DNA of 64,000 nucleotides from Clostridium chrysemydis (GTDB lineage Bacteria > Bacillota > Clostridia > Clostridiales > Clostridiaceae): positions 1 through 64,000 of the forward strand of contig NZ_JADEKP010000008.1 in NCBI RefSeq assembly GCF_015234215.1, given 5' to 3'. The translations under genes were made by a program, and so were the position numbers. Within the stretch, counting starts at the first letter, position 1. The number at the start of each line of letters is the position of its first letter. Below the pieces are notes generated by a model. The model was not told the DNA's origin. It saw nothing but the letters and a program-made list of their open reading frames with translations, and searched no databases. This document shows, piece by piece, positions 26,101-35,402 of this stretch.

Positions 26101-26691
26101 TTCCATATCTACTAAGTCTTTTAATTCTTCGTGTTCTATAACTTCTACTTTTTGTATTTCGTGTGAAGTTCTGAATCCATCGAAGAAGTTACAGAATGGA
26201 ACTCTAGTTTTGATAGCTGCTAAGTGAGCTACCGCTGAAAGGTCCATTACCTCTTGAACAGAACCTTCTGCAAGCATAGCGAATCCTGTTTGTCTTGCAG
26301 CCATAACATCTTGGTGATCTCCAAATATACTTAGAGATGATGTAGCTAATGCTCTAGCTGATACATGGAATACTCCAGGTAATAATTCTCCAGAAATTTT
26401 GTACATATTTGGTATCATTAATAATAAACCTTGTGAAGCAGTATAAGTTGTAGTTAATGCTCCAGCTTGTAATGATCCGTGAACTGCACCTGCAGCTCCA
26501 GCTTCTGATTGCATTTCCATAATCTTAACTGGTTGACCGAATATGTTTTTCTTTCCTTGTGCTACCCACTCGTCTACGTGTTCAGCCATTGGTGATGATG
26601 GTGTTATAGGATAGATTGCAGCAACCTCTGTGAATGCATATGAAATATGAGCAGCAGCCGTATTTCCATCCATTGTTTTCATTTTTCTCAT
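23185..26691 (-). CDS. nifJ: Pyruvate:ferredoxin (flavodoxin) oxidoreductase (1168 aa)
   Basis: Single-chain PFOR: pyruvate + CoA to acetyl-CoA + CO2 + reduced ferredoxin, the main pyruvate outlet in clostridial fermentation. Domains in order: pyrimidine-binding (1-~250, IYPITPSSPMAEH), transketolase-C-like (~260-400), gamma/catalytic (~410-620), two 4Fe-4S clusters (~685-755, CIQCNQCAYVCPHA and CTGCGNCAQVCP), TPP domain (from ~800, proximal-cluster Cys in GACAGCGETPY; GDGWSYDIGFGGVDH Mg/TPP motif). Full length. Start ATG 26691 behind GAGGGG. More G/C-rich codons than neighbours (CTC-poor but GCT/GGA-rich), as expected of a very highly expressed gene. Confidence 0.98.
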   Translation of the reverse strand: MRKMKTMDGNTAAAHISYAFTEVAAIYPITPSSPMAEHVDEWVAQGKKNIFGQPVKIMEMQSEAGAAGAVHGSLQAGALTTTYTASQGLLLMIPNMYKISGELLPGVFHVSARALATSSLSIFGDHQDVMAARQTGFAMLAEGSVQEVMDLSAVAHLAAIKTRVPFCNFFDGFRTSHEIQKVEVIEHEELKDLVDMEALQAFRDRALNPNHPVTRGTAQNPDIYFQTREAVNKFYNSIPDVVENYMAEITKITGREYHCFDYYGAADADRVIVAMGSATDVCEETIDYLNANGQKVGVVKVRLYRPFDIERLKKAMPSTVKKIAVLDRTKEPGSVGEPLYLDVKSAYYGEENAPVIVGGRFGLGSKDPNPGHIAAVYENLAKDEPKDGFTLAINDDVTNTSLEVHEDIDATPKGTTACKFWGLGSDGTVGANKSAIKIIGDHTDMYAQGYFSYDSKKSGGITVSHLRFGKQPIKSPYLINKADFVACHNQSYVYKYNVLEGLKPNGTFLLNSIWTPEEVEENLPASYKRYIAENNIKFYTLNAVKIAQEIGLGGRINMIMQSAFFKLANIIPVEDAVKYLKDAVVTSYGKKGQKVVDMNNAAIDKGVDSIVEITVPASWKDAKEEAVVEARPKTDFVKNIVDPINRQEGFDLPVSAFNGMEDGTFEAGTAASEKRGIAINVPEWEEDKCIQCNQCAYVCPHAAIRPFLLTEEELANAPAGFKAVDARALKTETPVKFTIGITPLDCTGCGNCAQVCPAPGKALVMKPAATQDAEIANWDYAIEKVSPKANPMNKKTLKGSQFEQPLFEFSGACAGCGETPYAKLITQLFGDRMMIANATGCSSIWGGSAPSTPYTVNHKGHGPAWANSLFEDNAEFGLGMFLGANAIRERVKENALKAIADGVAVEELQAFVDGFTTGEGTRDRADAVVAALEGSDNVHAKAILNEKDFLVKPSQWIFGGDGWSYDIGFGGVDHVLATGEDVNIFVFDTEVYSNTGGQSSKSTPTAAIAKFAASGKKTKKKDLGMIAMSYGYVYVAQISMGADKNQTLKAIAEAEAYKGPSLIIAYAPCINHGIKIGMGNSQVEAKKAVDCGYWAMYRFNPEVKEAGKNPFVLDSKEPTGDFREFLMGEVRYASLAKAFPEAAEALFEKTEKDAKERLAGYKKLAADN

Positions 26692-27060
26692 CGTGTGACC
26701 CCTCTTTCTATTATTAAAAAAATAAGAAATTTTTTAATATAAAAAGTTTTAATACAGATTCCACAATTAAAACTTTTTACATCAATATATATAAATAAAA
26801 TTAGTGAGAAATATAATTTTATTTAAATCGATTAAATTTAAAGTGTCTTACACTTTTACACATTAAATGAGGTAAATCATAATAAAAGATTGTCTTTTAT
26901 TTAACATACCCCCATAAAAAATATATTACAAAATTCGACTCTGATTTTAAGCTTTGAAAAAGAGATTAACAAAACCTTTTTTAATATTATTAAAAAGTCA
27001 AAGTCCATCTCTTTCATTATATACTACTATTAATATTTTGCAAGTTTTCAAAGCTTATTA
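26692..27060 (-). promoter_or_regulatory. Structured upstream region of the pyruvate oxidoreductase gene
   Basis: About 410 bp without a gene lies between murG and nifJ. On the minus strand there are two promoter-like pairs: TTGCAA-N16-TATAAT (27038-27043 / 27016-27021) and a weaker TTGTAA-N17-TATGTT further down. Several perfect dyads follow: ATAAAAGA-ttg-TCTTTTAT (26882-26900), AAAGTGT-ctt-ACACTTT (26840-26856) and a 13-bp hairpin with a 12-base loop (26741-26753 / 26766-26778) about 50 bases before the start codon. No known riboswitch was recognised. A regulated or processed leader of a major fermentation gene is plausible. Confidence 0.5.
26949..27056. repeat. 108-bp nested inverted repeat
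   Basis: Outer 12-bp arms AAGCTTTGAAAA (26949-26960) and TTTTCAAAGCTT (27045-27056), inner arms AAAGAGAT (26959-26966) and ATCTCTTT (27007-27014), and an AT-rich core CTTTTT/AAAAAG hairpin. The promoter TTGCAA/TATAAT lies inside the right half on the minus strand. It could be a small MITE-like element (no clear target duplication seen) or an RNA with alternative folds. Confidence 0.6.
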
Positions 27061-27102
27061 AAGTTCTAAATTTCCTTATTTACGATAAATATTCTTTTTC
27101 TA

Positions 27103-28182
27103 CTACATTTTACTTGTTATAGAACCCTTTATCACGTCCATTATTCCATTTACTCCATTATTCATCTTACTAGATTTCATATTTTTAATTAAAGTTTCTT
27201 TATCTTCCTTTAATCTTTTTATTTCATTTAATATTCCAGTACTTGAAAGTTCTTCTTCTTCTATAACATTTGCAAAGCCTTCTTTTTTAAATGAGTTTGC
27301 ATTTAAAATTTGATCTCCTCTGCTTGCATTTTTTGATAATGGAATTAAAAGAGTTGGCTTTTTAAGAGCTAAAAATTCAAAAATAGAATTTGCACCAGCT
27401 CTTGATACTATATAATCAGAAGCTTTAAGTAAATCTTTTAATTCTTCACTTACATATTCAAATTGCTTATATCCTTTTAAAGTTTCTAGTTCTTTTTTAT
27501 AATTCCCTTTACCACAAAGATGTATTATATTATTTTCTTTAAGTAATTCAGTTAGATTTCCTCTAATCTCATCGTTTATAACTTTAGACCCTAAACTTCC
27601 ACCCATAACTAATATAATCTCTTTATCGTCATCAAATCCACATAATTTCTTTCCTACTAGTTTTGACCCTTCTAATATTTCAGATCTTATAGGACTTCCT
27701 GTTAAAACACCTTTTTCTTTGCTTACATAATTTAAACTCTCCCTAAATGTCACACAAAGTTTATCGCAAAATGGTGATGCTAATTTGTTTGCAAGCCCAG
27801 GAGTTATATCTGATTCATGTGCTATAACAGGTATCTTTTTCATAGATGCTGCAATAACTACAGGTACAGTTACAAATCCACCTTTTGAAAATATTACATC
27901 TGGTTTTTCTTTATTTAATATTTTTCTAGCCTCATTTATTCCTTTTAATACCTTAAAAGGGTCAGTAAAGTTTTTAATATCAAAATATCTTCTAAGTTTA
28001 CCTGATGATATACCAAAGTATGGTATATTAGCGTTTCCTATAATATCTTTTTCTATTCCATCTTTACTTCCTATGTATTTTATATCAAAACCTTCTTCTT
28101 TTAATCTTGGAACTAATGCAAGATTTGGAGTAACGTGTCCTGCTGTTCCTCCCCCTGTCATTATAATTTTATATTTACTCAA
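27103..28182 (-). CDS. murG: MurG glycosyltransferase (359 aa)
   Basis: Adds GlcNAc to lipid I, making lipid II, at the inner face of the membrane. GT28 fold with [14 protein letters not shown] at the start, [29 protein letters not shown] and [14 protein letters not shown] (UDP-GlcNAc pocket); all key motifs are present. Length normal. It is outside any division/cell-wall cluster and instead follows recJ by 12 bp. Confidence 0.97.
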   Translation of the reverse strand: MSKYKIIMTGGGTAGHVTPNLALVPRLKEEGFDIKYIGSKDGIEKDIIGNANIPYFGISSGKLRRYFDIKNFTDPFKVLKGINEARKILNKEKPDVIFSKGGFVTVPVVIAASMKKIPVIAHESDITPGLANKLASPFCDKLCVTFRESLNYVSKEKGVLTGSPIRSEILEGSKLVGKKLCGFDDDKEIILVMGGSLGSKVINDEIRGNLTELLKENNIIHLCGKGNYKKELETLKGYKQFEYVSEELKDLLKASDYIVSRAGANSIFEFLALKKPTLLIPLSKNASRGDQILNANSFKKEGFANVIEEEELSSTGILNEIKRLKEDKETLIKNMKSSKMNNGVNGIMDVIKGSITSKM

Positions 28183-28194
28183 AATTATCTCTCC

Positions 28195-29961
28195 TTACAA
28201 TCTAAAATTCTTAATTGAGACTTGAATATTTTTGTCTCCCCTGAATTCATTAATCTCTGGATAATATATTATATCCATCTTAAAATTAGTATATCCTTCA
28301 AGTAATAGTTTCGTAAATGCCTCTTCACCATATTTTTCTTCAAAAGACTCTTTAAAGAAATCATACTTATTAAAATTCACTCCATCTATAGTTTTTCCTC
28401 CTGGAAGTTCAATTTTAAATCTTAAAAACTTACCTTCCTTACCCATAAACATAACTCTCTTAACTAAAATATCCTTACAAGCAATTACAGGTGTACTATT
28501 TCCCTTTCCAAAAGGTTTCATAATATTTAAATCATCAATTATTTTATAATTTAGATTTTGAAGAGGTATAGCTGCATCTATTAAAACTTTAGGCGTTATA
28601 TCATCTTCTGTTAATTTACAGTTTGAATTTAATTTTCTTCTTAACTTTTCTATATTTTCTTCCTTTAAAGAAAGACCAGCTGCCATAGGATGTCCACCAA
28701 ACTTCTCTAAATATTCTTTACATTTACTAAGTTCTTCAAACATATTATAACCTTCTATAGATCTACCTGAACCTTTTGGCATATCTTTTCCTTTAGTTAT
28801 TACTATAGTTGGTAGATTATATCTTTCACGAATTCTACCTGCAACTATTCCTGCAATACTTTCGTGAATACTTTTTTCATAGACTACTATAATTTTATCC
28901 CCTGATTTTACTTCACTCTCTACTAACGCTTCAACCTTTTCAACGCTTTCTGAAGTAAGTTCTTGCCTTTTTTCGTTTAATTCATTTAACTTACGTGCAA
29001 GGCTTAATGCTTCATCTTTATTTTCTGAAATTAATAGTTCTACAGAATAATCTGCAATCTCAAGCCTTCCTGTTGCATTTATACAAGGCCCTATGCTAAA
29101 CCCAAAATGTCCTTCGTTTATAGTTTTCTCTTCTAAATTCTTAACTTTTATTAATTCTTTTAATCCTATAATATTAGTATTATTTATAAGTTCTAATCCT
29201 TTTTTAACTATAATCCTATTTTCATCAATTAAATTAACCACATCACAAACAGTTGCAATTGCAGCAAACTGTAAAAGTTCTTCTGCTTCTTTTAAATCTA
29301 TAGAAAATTCTTTATATAATCCAACAACAAACTTATAAGCTACAGAGGCTCCACAAAGATCTTTAAATGGATAAGTGCAATCTTCTCTTTTTGGATTTAT
29401 TAAAGCATCAGATTTCGGCATAACTTTTATTAGCTTTCCATCTACTTCTTTTAAAGGTATATCATGATGATCTGTAACTACTACAGTTAAACCTAATTCT
29501 TTAGCATATTCTATTTCTTCAAAAGCTGAAATTCCATTATCACAAGTTAAGATTATATCTACCCCAGAATCTTTTAGGATTTTTATTCTTTCCTTGTTCA
29601 TCCCATACCCTTCACTTTCCCTATTTGGAATGTGATATATAAAGTTAGCATTTAATCTTTTTAATCCTTTATATAGTATTGAAGTACTGCATACTCCGTC
29701 ACAATCATAATCTCCATATATAGCAATTTTTTTATTATTTATTATTGCGTTTTTTATTATTTCTACTCCAAGATTTAAATCCTTTAGTAAAAATGGATCA
29801 TGAAAATTATTTATATCTCCATATAGGAAAAGAGAAGCTGCTTTAGGATCAGATATTTTTCGATTAGCTAAAAGTCTTAATATAAGACTATCCTCTTTTA
29901 AGCTACTAGCTAATCTTTTAAAATCTTCTCTTTTTTCTCTTATAAGCCACTTCTCTTTCAT
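28195..29961 (-). CDS. recJ: Single-strand-specific exonuclease RecJ (588 aa)
   Basis: 5'-3' ssDNA exonuclease for recombination and repair. DHH motifs YGDYDCDGVCS (motif I), TCDNGIS, VVTDHHD (motif III); DHHA1 domain with GRIRERYNLPTIVI and GGHPMAAGLSL; C-terminal OB-like domain. Length as in other Firmicutes. Sits between the DJ-1 gene and murG with gaps of 12-15 bp. Confidence 0.96.
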   Translation of the reverse strand: MKEKWLIREKREDFKRLASSLKEDSLILRLLANRKISDPKAASLFLYGDINNFHDPFLLKDLNLGVEIIKNAIINNKKIAIYGDYDCDGVCSTSILYKGLKRLNANFIYHIPNRESEGYGMNKERIKILKDSGVDIILTCDNGISAFEEIEYAKELGLTVVVTDHHDIPLKEVDGKLIKVMPKSDALINPKREDCTYPFKDLCGASVAYKFVVGLYKEFSIDLKEAEELLQFAAIATVCDVVNLIDENRIIVKKGLELINNTNIIGLKELIKVKNLEEKTINEGHFGFSIGPCINATGRLEIADYSVELLISENKDEALSLARKLNELNEKRQELTSESVEKVEALVESEVKSGDKIIVVYEKSIHESIAGIVAGRIRERYNLPTIVITKGKDMPKGSGRSIEGYNMFEELSKCKEYLEKFGGHPMAAGLSLKEENIEKLRRKLNSNCKLTEDDITPKVLIDAAIPLQNLNYKIIDDLNIMKPFGKGNSTPVIACKDILVKRVMFMGKEGKFLRFKIELPGGKTIDGVNFNKYDFFKESFEEKYGEEAFTKLLLEGYTNFKMDIIYYPEINEFRGDKNIQVSIKNFRL

Positions 29962-29976
29962 AATTCACCTATTTTT

Positions 29977-30522
29977 CTAAAAGTTATAAAGCATTCCGTT
30001 TCTAATTTCTTCTGCTTCTTTTACTTTTCCTAATTTTTTTAAAATTTCAAATGAAAATTCTAATGCAGTTGCAGGTCCTCTACTTGTTATTATATTTTCA
30101 TCTATAACTACTCTTTTATCTTCGATATAATTAACATCTCCTAGTTCTTCTTTAAATCCAGGATAAGAAGTTACATCTTTTCCTCTTATTACGTCCGCTT
30201 TAGCTAAAACTATAGGTGCTGCACATATTGCAGCTATTATTTTTTTTGAAGAGTTCATATTTTTTATTAAATCTATAACTTCAGAATTATCTCTTAAATT
30301 AGTGCTTCCTGGCATTCCACCTGGTAAAACTACAGCATCATAAGCATCTATATCTTTAATTAATTTATCTGCTCTTATAATCATATTATGAGCACCTGTT
30401 ACTTCTTCTTCAAATATTGAAACTGCATCACAAGTTACATTTGCACGTCTTAAAACATCAACTACTGTTAATGCTTCTATTTCTTCAAATCCATTTGCTA
30501 GTAAAACACATACTTTACTCAT
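29977..30522 (-). CDS. DJ-1/PfpI family protein (181 aa)
   Basis: DJ-1/ThiJ/YajL-type class I glutamine-amidotransferase-like protein. Nucleophile elbow IAAICAAPIVLAKA with the conserved Cys (~100) and the activating Glu in GFEEIEALT (residue ~13); LPGGMPGS and SRGPATALEF are also typical. Members are reported as chaperones or as glyoxal-damage repair enzymes; which applies is not visible. Ribosome site AGAAGGG before ATG 30522. Confidence 0.9.
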   Translation of the reverse strand: MSKVCVLLANGFEEIEALTVVDVLRRANVTCDAVSIFEEEVTGAHNMIIRADKLIKDIDAYDAVVLPGGMPGSTNLRDNSEVIDLIKNMNSSKKIIAAICAAPIVLAKADVIRGKDVTSYPGFKEELGDVNYIEDKRVVIDENIITSRGPATALEFSFEILKKLGKVKEAEEIRNGMLYNF

Positions 30523-30538
30523 AAAAAACCCTTCTTTC

Positions 30539-33415
30539 TTATATAAACTGTATCCCTTTTATTGTATCTATAACTTCTCCAACTAAAAGGTCTGTTCCTC
30601 TTCCTGCTCTGTTTTGAAGTTTTATTGAAGATACTTCTAAAGTTTTAACTTCTTTGTTATGGAATATCAAATTAAACTTTTCTGCATCTTCAGTTATATA
30701 TCTACCGTATATAGCTTTATCTTCGTCTTTTAAGCTTATTCCTGTAACTCCAGATGTAAATTTACCCATTAAACTTACATTATCTACACTAAATCTAATT
30801 CCCATTCCTTTTTCTGTAAATAGTGTTACTTCACCGAAATTCAAATCTCCAAGGAAGGTACTAACTACTCTATCTTCTTTAGTTTTTAATTTATAATACG
30901 GACAAGTTAAATACTCTCCTTCAAACTCTTTAAATGAAGTCTTTTTAACTAATCCATTTCTAGTAACTGTATAAAGACCTAAATTCTCATTATATCCATT
31001 TACAGATATCACTTTTATAATTTCTTCGTCTTTTTCTAAAGAATCTACCATATCTTCTAGTTTTATATCTTTTTCTAAAACACCTATAAGCATAAATGAT
31101 TTGAGTTTAATTAAATTACCCTTATCAGTAAATAGTAACAAATCGCTTAAAGAGTCTGTATGAACCTTTAAGTCATCATTTTTAGCTACTCTACTTAATG
31201 ATTTTATTACTTTTTTATTTGTTATACCAATATTAAATTGAACAACTTCTAAGTTATCTACATAAAATGCTTCTGTTATTTTATCTTTTAAAGATAAGTT
31301 AAACATTTGAACTGGAAGAATATTTCTTTGACTATTTTCTATTTCTGGTATTTCAAGTGAGAAAGTTAATCCTAGTTTTGTACTAACCTTTAGGAATTCT
31401 TTTTTCTCATCTGAAACTAGCATAGTTATATCTATAACTTCTTCATCTTCTTTAAGCTTTATAGCTTGAAGCTTAGTATATGCTGTATCAAAATTATCTA
31501 ACGATGTCTTTTTAATATATCCTTTATCAGTTATAAATTGAATATATTTATTCGGGTGAAGTGATTTAACTGATATAACTTTAATTATAGATTCATTATC
31601 TAAATTAAGTCCCCTAATTAAAGTATCAATTCTTTCACCTTTTTCTTTCCACTTACCTTCTGGAGTGTTTATCCCTTTTAATTTATACATATAACCCTTA
31701 TCTGTGAAAATAAGTAAAGTATCACATGTATTAGATTCTATTAAGAATTTAAGTTCATCTCCTTCTCTATATTCTATTTCTTTAGAGTCAGAGTTTGATC
31801 TTATATAGTTTTTATATGGAATCCTTTTTATAAATCCATCTTTTGATAGAGTTATCATTATATCCTCAATAACTATAAGTTCTTCTATATCAATTTTAGC
31901 TTTGCTATCATCCTCTATTATCTTAGTTCTTCTTGGATTTTTGTATTTTTTAGTTACTTCTTGCAACTCTTTTTTAACTACCTTAAGCAGTTCCTTTTCA
32001 CTAGATAATATCTTTTTAAGCTTTGCTATTATTTTTTGAAGTTCATCATATTCTTTTTTAAATACATCTATTTCAAGTCCTGTTAATCTATAAAGCATCA
32101 GTTCAAGTATTGCACTAGACTGAATTTCAGTAAATCCAAATTTAGCTATTAAATTTTCACTTGCATCTTTTTTAGATTTAGAACTTCTAATAGTTTTTAT
32201 AACCTCATCTAAAACATCAATAGCTTTTATAAATCCTTCAACTATATGAAATCTTTTTTCAGCTATTTCAAGTTCTTTTTTACTTCTTCTAGTTACTATC
32301 TCTTTTTGATGATTTACGTAATGCTCTATTATTGTTTTAAGTCCCATAGTTTCTGGTTTACCATCTGCTAGTGCAACCATATTGAAACTTATGTTACACT
32401 GAAGATCTGTCTTCTTAAAAAGATATTTAAGAACCTTATCAACACCTTCTTCAGTAGATGCTTTTTTAAATTCGATAACAGCTCTAATACCTGTTCTATC
32501 TGATTCATCTCTTATATCAGTGATTCCCTCTAAAACCTTAGTATGCCTTTTATCCGCTGTCATTTCAGAAATAGTTTGAAGTATTCTTGATTTATTTCTT
32601 CTATATGGGAATTCAGTAATTACTATTCCAAATCTTCCGTTTTCTAATTTTTCTATAGAAGTTTTTGCTCTACATGTTACCTTGCCGTTTCCAGTTTCAT
32701 ATGCAGATATTAAAGAATTCTTACCAATAAGAACTCCCCCTGTTGGAAGGTCTGGCCCTTTAATATGTTCCATAAGTTCTTTTGTTGTTATTTCGTTATT
32801 ATCAATATATGCTAAAACCCCATCTGTTACCTCTTCTAAATTATGAGGTGGTATATTAGTTGCAAGTCCAACTGCGATACCAAAAGCTCCGTTAACTAAA
32901 AGATTAGGATATCTACTTGGTAATACCTTTGGTTCTAACTCACTATCTGAGTAGTTTAAAACCATATCAACTGTATCTTTTTCTATATCTTTCATCATTT
33001 CCATAGCTATAGGTGCAAGCCTCGCTTCTGTATATCTCATAGCAGCTGCTCCATCACCATCTATAGAACCCCAGTTTCCGTGCCCATCTATTAAAGGCTC
33101 CCTAGTTGAGAAATCTTGTGCTAATATAACCATAGCATCATATACTGAAGTATCTCCGTGAGGATGGTACTTACCTAAAATATCCCCAACTATTCTAGCT
33201 GATTTATAATAAGGTCTATCTGGAAATGCTTTTAATTGATATGCCCCATATAATATTCTTCTATGAACTGGTTTTAACCCATCACGAACGTCTGGAAGTG
33301 CTCTTTCTTTAGCTACTTCTATTGCATATGGCAGATAGTTATCTGGCATAGCTTCTTCAAGTGGAATTCTTATAATATTTTTATCCACAGGTATACTACT
33401 AACTTTTTTAGCCAT
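30539..33415 (-). CDS. parC: Topoisomerase IV subunit A, GyrA/ParC family (958 aa)
   Basis: DNA breakage-reunion subunit of a type IIA topoisomerase. Catalytic tyrosine in [10 protein letters not shown]; quinolone region [10 protein letters not shown] with Thr at the position of E. coli GyrA Ser83 and Asp at position 87. C-terminal beta-pinwheel has six-fold repeat character; the GyrA box QRRGGKG is not found, only QNRAGRGT near the C-terminus, so decatenase (ParC) is more likely than gyrase. Paired with the B subunit gene directly upstream. Confidence 0.88.
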   Translation of the reverse strand: MAKKVSSIPVDKNIIRIPLEEAMPDNYLPYAIEVAKERALPDVRDGLKPVHRRILYGAYQLKAFPDRPYYKSARIVGDILGKYHPHGDTSVYDAMVILAQDFSTREPLIDGHGNWGSIDGDGAAAMRYTEARLAPIAMEMMKDIEKDTVDMVLNYSDSELEPKVLPSRYPNLLVNGAFGIAVGLATNIPPHNLEEVTDGVLAYIDNNEITTKELMEHIKGPDLPTGGVLIGKNSLISAYETGNGKVTCRAKTSIEKLENGRFGIVITEFPYRRNKSRILQTISEMTADKRHTKVLEGITDIRDESDRTGIRAVIEFKKASTEEGVDKVLKYLFKKTDLQCNISFNMVALADGKPETMGLKTIIEHYVNHQKEIVTRRSKKELEIAEKRFHIVEGFIKAIDVLDEVIKTIRSSKSKKDASENLIAKFGFTEIQSSAILELMLYRLTGLEIDVFKKEYDELQKIIAKLKKILSSEKELLKVVKKELQEVTKKYKNPRRTKIIEDDSKAKIDIEELIVIEDIMITLSKDGFIKRIPYKNYIRSNSDSKEIEYREGDELKFLIESNTCDTLLIFTDKGYMYKLKGINTPEGKWKEKGERIDTLIRGLNLDNESIIKVISVKSLHPNKYIQFITDKGYIKKTSLDNFDTAYTKLQAIKLKEDEEVIDITMLVSDEKKEFLKVSTKLGLTFSLEIPEIENSQRNILPVQMFNLSLKDKITEAFYVDNLEVVQFNIGITNKKVIKSLSRVAKNDDLKVHTDSLSDLLLFTDKGNLIKLKSFMLIGVLEKDIKLEDMVDSLEKDEEIIKVISVNGYNENLGLYTVTRNGLVKKTSFKEFEGEYLTCPYYKLKTKEDRVVSTFLGDLNFGEVTLFTEKGMGIRFSVDNVSLMGKFTSGVTGISLKDEDKAIYGRYITEDAEKFNLIFHNKEVKTLEVSSIKLQNRAGRGTDLLVGEVIDTIKGIQFI

Positions 33416-33439
33416 AAATCTTTTCCTTTCTATTTGTAA

Positions 33440-35389
33440 TTAAAACTCACCGTATTTATACATATATTTTCTTCTCGGTTCTACTATATCGCCCATAAGA
33501 AGAGATACCATTTTTTCTGCCTTTGCAGCATCATCTATAGTAACTTGGAAAAGTGTTCTAGTTTCAGGATTTAAAGTGGTATCCCAAAGTTGGTCTGGGT
33601 TCATCTCTCCTAAACCTTTATATCTTTGTATTAATGCACCTTTTCCAATTCTTTCTTTAACTTCATCTAAGTCTTCATCTGAATAAGCATATTCACATAC
33701 TTCTTTTCCTTTAACCTTTTTATATACTTTATATAAAGGAGGCTGTGCTAAATAAAGATGTCCATTTGCTATAAGTGGTCTCATATATCTATAGATGTAT
33801 GTCATCCATAAAGTCCTAATATGATAACCATCAACGTCAGCATCACTCATAATTATTATTTTGTTATATCTTAAGTCTTCTTCACTATAATTATCTAAAG
33901 TCCCTGTACCTACAGCAGTATTAAATATTTTTAGTTCTTCTGATGCAAGTACATTTTCAAGCTTCTGCTTTTCAGTATTCATTATCTTACCTTTAGATGG
34001 CATTATACTTTGAAATCTTCTGTCTCTAGCCATTTTTACTGAACCACCGGCAGAATCTCCTTCGACTACTATAAATTCATTATATGATTTTTCTTTTCCA
34101 GTACAAACAGCTACCTTACCTGCTAAAGGTGCCGCACCTTTACCTATTTTTTTCTTTTCTGCTTCATTTATCTTTTTAATTTTATCTCTTCTTTGCGCTG
34201 CTTGAAGTGCATTATTTATTATTTTTGATGCAAGGTCTTTATTATCTTCAATCCACTCTGAAAGTTTAGTATATGCAAGTTCATTCATCATAGTATAAGC
34301 TTCGTTATTTCCAAGCTTAGTTTTAGTTTGACCTTCAAATTCTGGATTTGATATTTTTATCCTAACGATAGCTGTCATACCTTCTCTTAAATCATCACCC
34401 TCGAACTCTTTATCTTTAGGTTTCATAAGTTCAAGTTTTCTACCCCACTCTTTAAAAGCTCTAGTCATTCCTGTCTTAAATCCAGTTTCGTGAGTTCCAG
34501 CTTCTGTAGTTGGTATATTATTTACATAACTTGCTATATTATCTGTTGTTGAATCTGTAAACTGCATACAAACTTCACCAAACATATTTAAACCATTTAA
34601 CCCTTTTTCACCTTCAAAGATAATAGGATCTTTATGAAGAGGTGTTTTACTTTCATTTAAATAATCTATAAAATCTAAAAGTCCTCTCTCAGAGTAGTAT
34701 TCTTTAACTACTTCTTCATCTTTTCTTCTATCTATAAATTCAAGTCTCATTCCTTTATTTTGGAATGCTAGTTCTTGAAGTCTTTCATCTATTACATCAC
34801 CTTTAAAGTCTATAGTTGAAAATATATCTTTATCTGGCATAAATGTTACCATAGTTCCCGTATCTTTACACTTACCTACTACCTCTAAAGGAGTCACAGG
34901 AGTTCCTGGCATATCTTTTTTTAGTTCTTTATCATAAGCGTATTCAAATCTTTGCTTGTATATATTTCCGTTTTGATGAACTTCAACTTCTACCCATTTA
35001 GAAAGAGCATTAACTACAGCTGCTCCAACTCCGTGAAGACCACCTGATGTTTTGTAGTTTTTGTTATCAAACTTTCCCCCTGTGTGAAGTTCAGTATATA
35101 CCATCTCAACTCCACTTTTCTTTTTGATAGGATGTATTCCTGTAGGTATACCTCTACCGTTATCCATAACAGTAACACTTTTATCTTTATTTAGTATTAT
35201 AGTTGCCTTTGTACCAAAGCCATTTGATACTTCATCTATAGCATTATCTAATATTTCCCACACACAATGATGTAAACCCTTAGTTCCAGTTGAACCTATA
35301 TACATACCCGGTCTAACTCTAACTGGCTCTAGTTTTTCTAAAGAAGTTAAGGCATTTACATCATATGAAGCATTGATTTCTTTTCCCAT
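33440..35389 (-). CDS. parE: Topoisomerase IV subunit B, GyrB/ParE family (649 aa)
   Basis: ATPase subunit. GHKL ATP site DNAIDEVSNG, DNGRGIP and GGLHGVGAAVVNALS; TOPRIM domain with VVEGDSAGGS and MSDADVDGYHIRTLW; C-terminal RYKGLGEMNPDQLW. ATG 35389 (MGKEINASYD) is preferred to an ATG 21 bp upstream because TTGGAGG lies between them, which also leaves 13 bp after selU. The short ParE-like form without a GyrB insertion is seen. Confidence 0.9.
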   Translation of the reverse strand: MGKEINASYDVNALTSLEKLEPVRVRPGMYIGSTGTKGLHHCVWEILDNAIDEVSNGFGTKATIILNKDKSVTVMDNGRGIPTGIHPIKKKSGVEMVYTELHTGGKFDNKNYKTSGGLHGVGAAVVNALSKWVEVEVHQNGNIYKQRFEYAYDKELKKDMPGTPVTPLEVVGKCKDTGTMVTFMPDKDIFSTIDFKGDVIDERLQELAFQNKGMRLEFIDRRKDEEVVKEYYSERGLLDFIDYLNESKTPLHKDPIIFEGEKGLNGLNMFGEVCMQFTDSTTDNIASYVNNIPTTEAGTHETGFKTGMTRAFKEWGRKLELMKPKDKEFEGDDLREGMTAIVRIKISNPEFEGQTKTKLGNNEAYTMMNELAYTKLSEWIEDNKDLASKIINNALQAAQRRDKIKKINEAEKKKIGKGAAPLAGKVAVCTGKEKSYNEFIVVEGDSAGGSVKMARDRRFQSIMPSKGKIMNTEKQKLENVLASEELKIFNTAVGTGTLDNYSEEDLRYNKIIIMSDADVDGYHIRTLWMTYIYRYMRPLIANGHLYLAQPPLYKVYKKVKGKEVCEYAYSDEDLDEVKERIGKGALIQRYKGLGEMNPDQLWDTTLNPETRTLFQVTIDDAAKAEKMVSLLMGDIVEPRRKYMYKYGEF

Positions 35390-35402
35390 CTTTTCCTCCA
35401 AA

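Noticed and set aside
26692-27102. Short open frames in the murG-nifJ gap
   Set aside because: No start codon with a ribosome site; the dyads and promoter motifs explain the region better.
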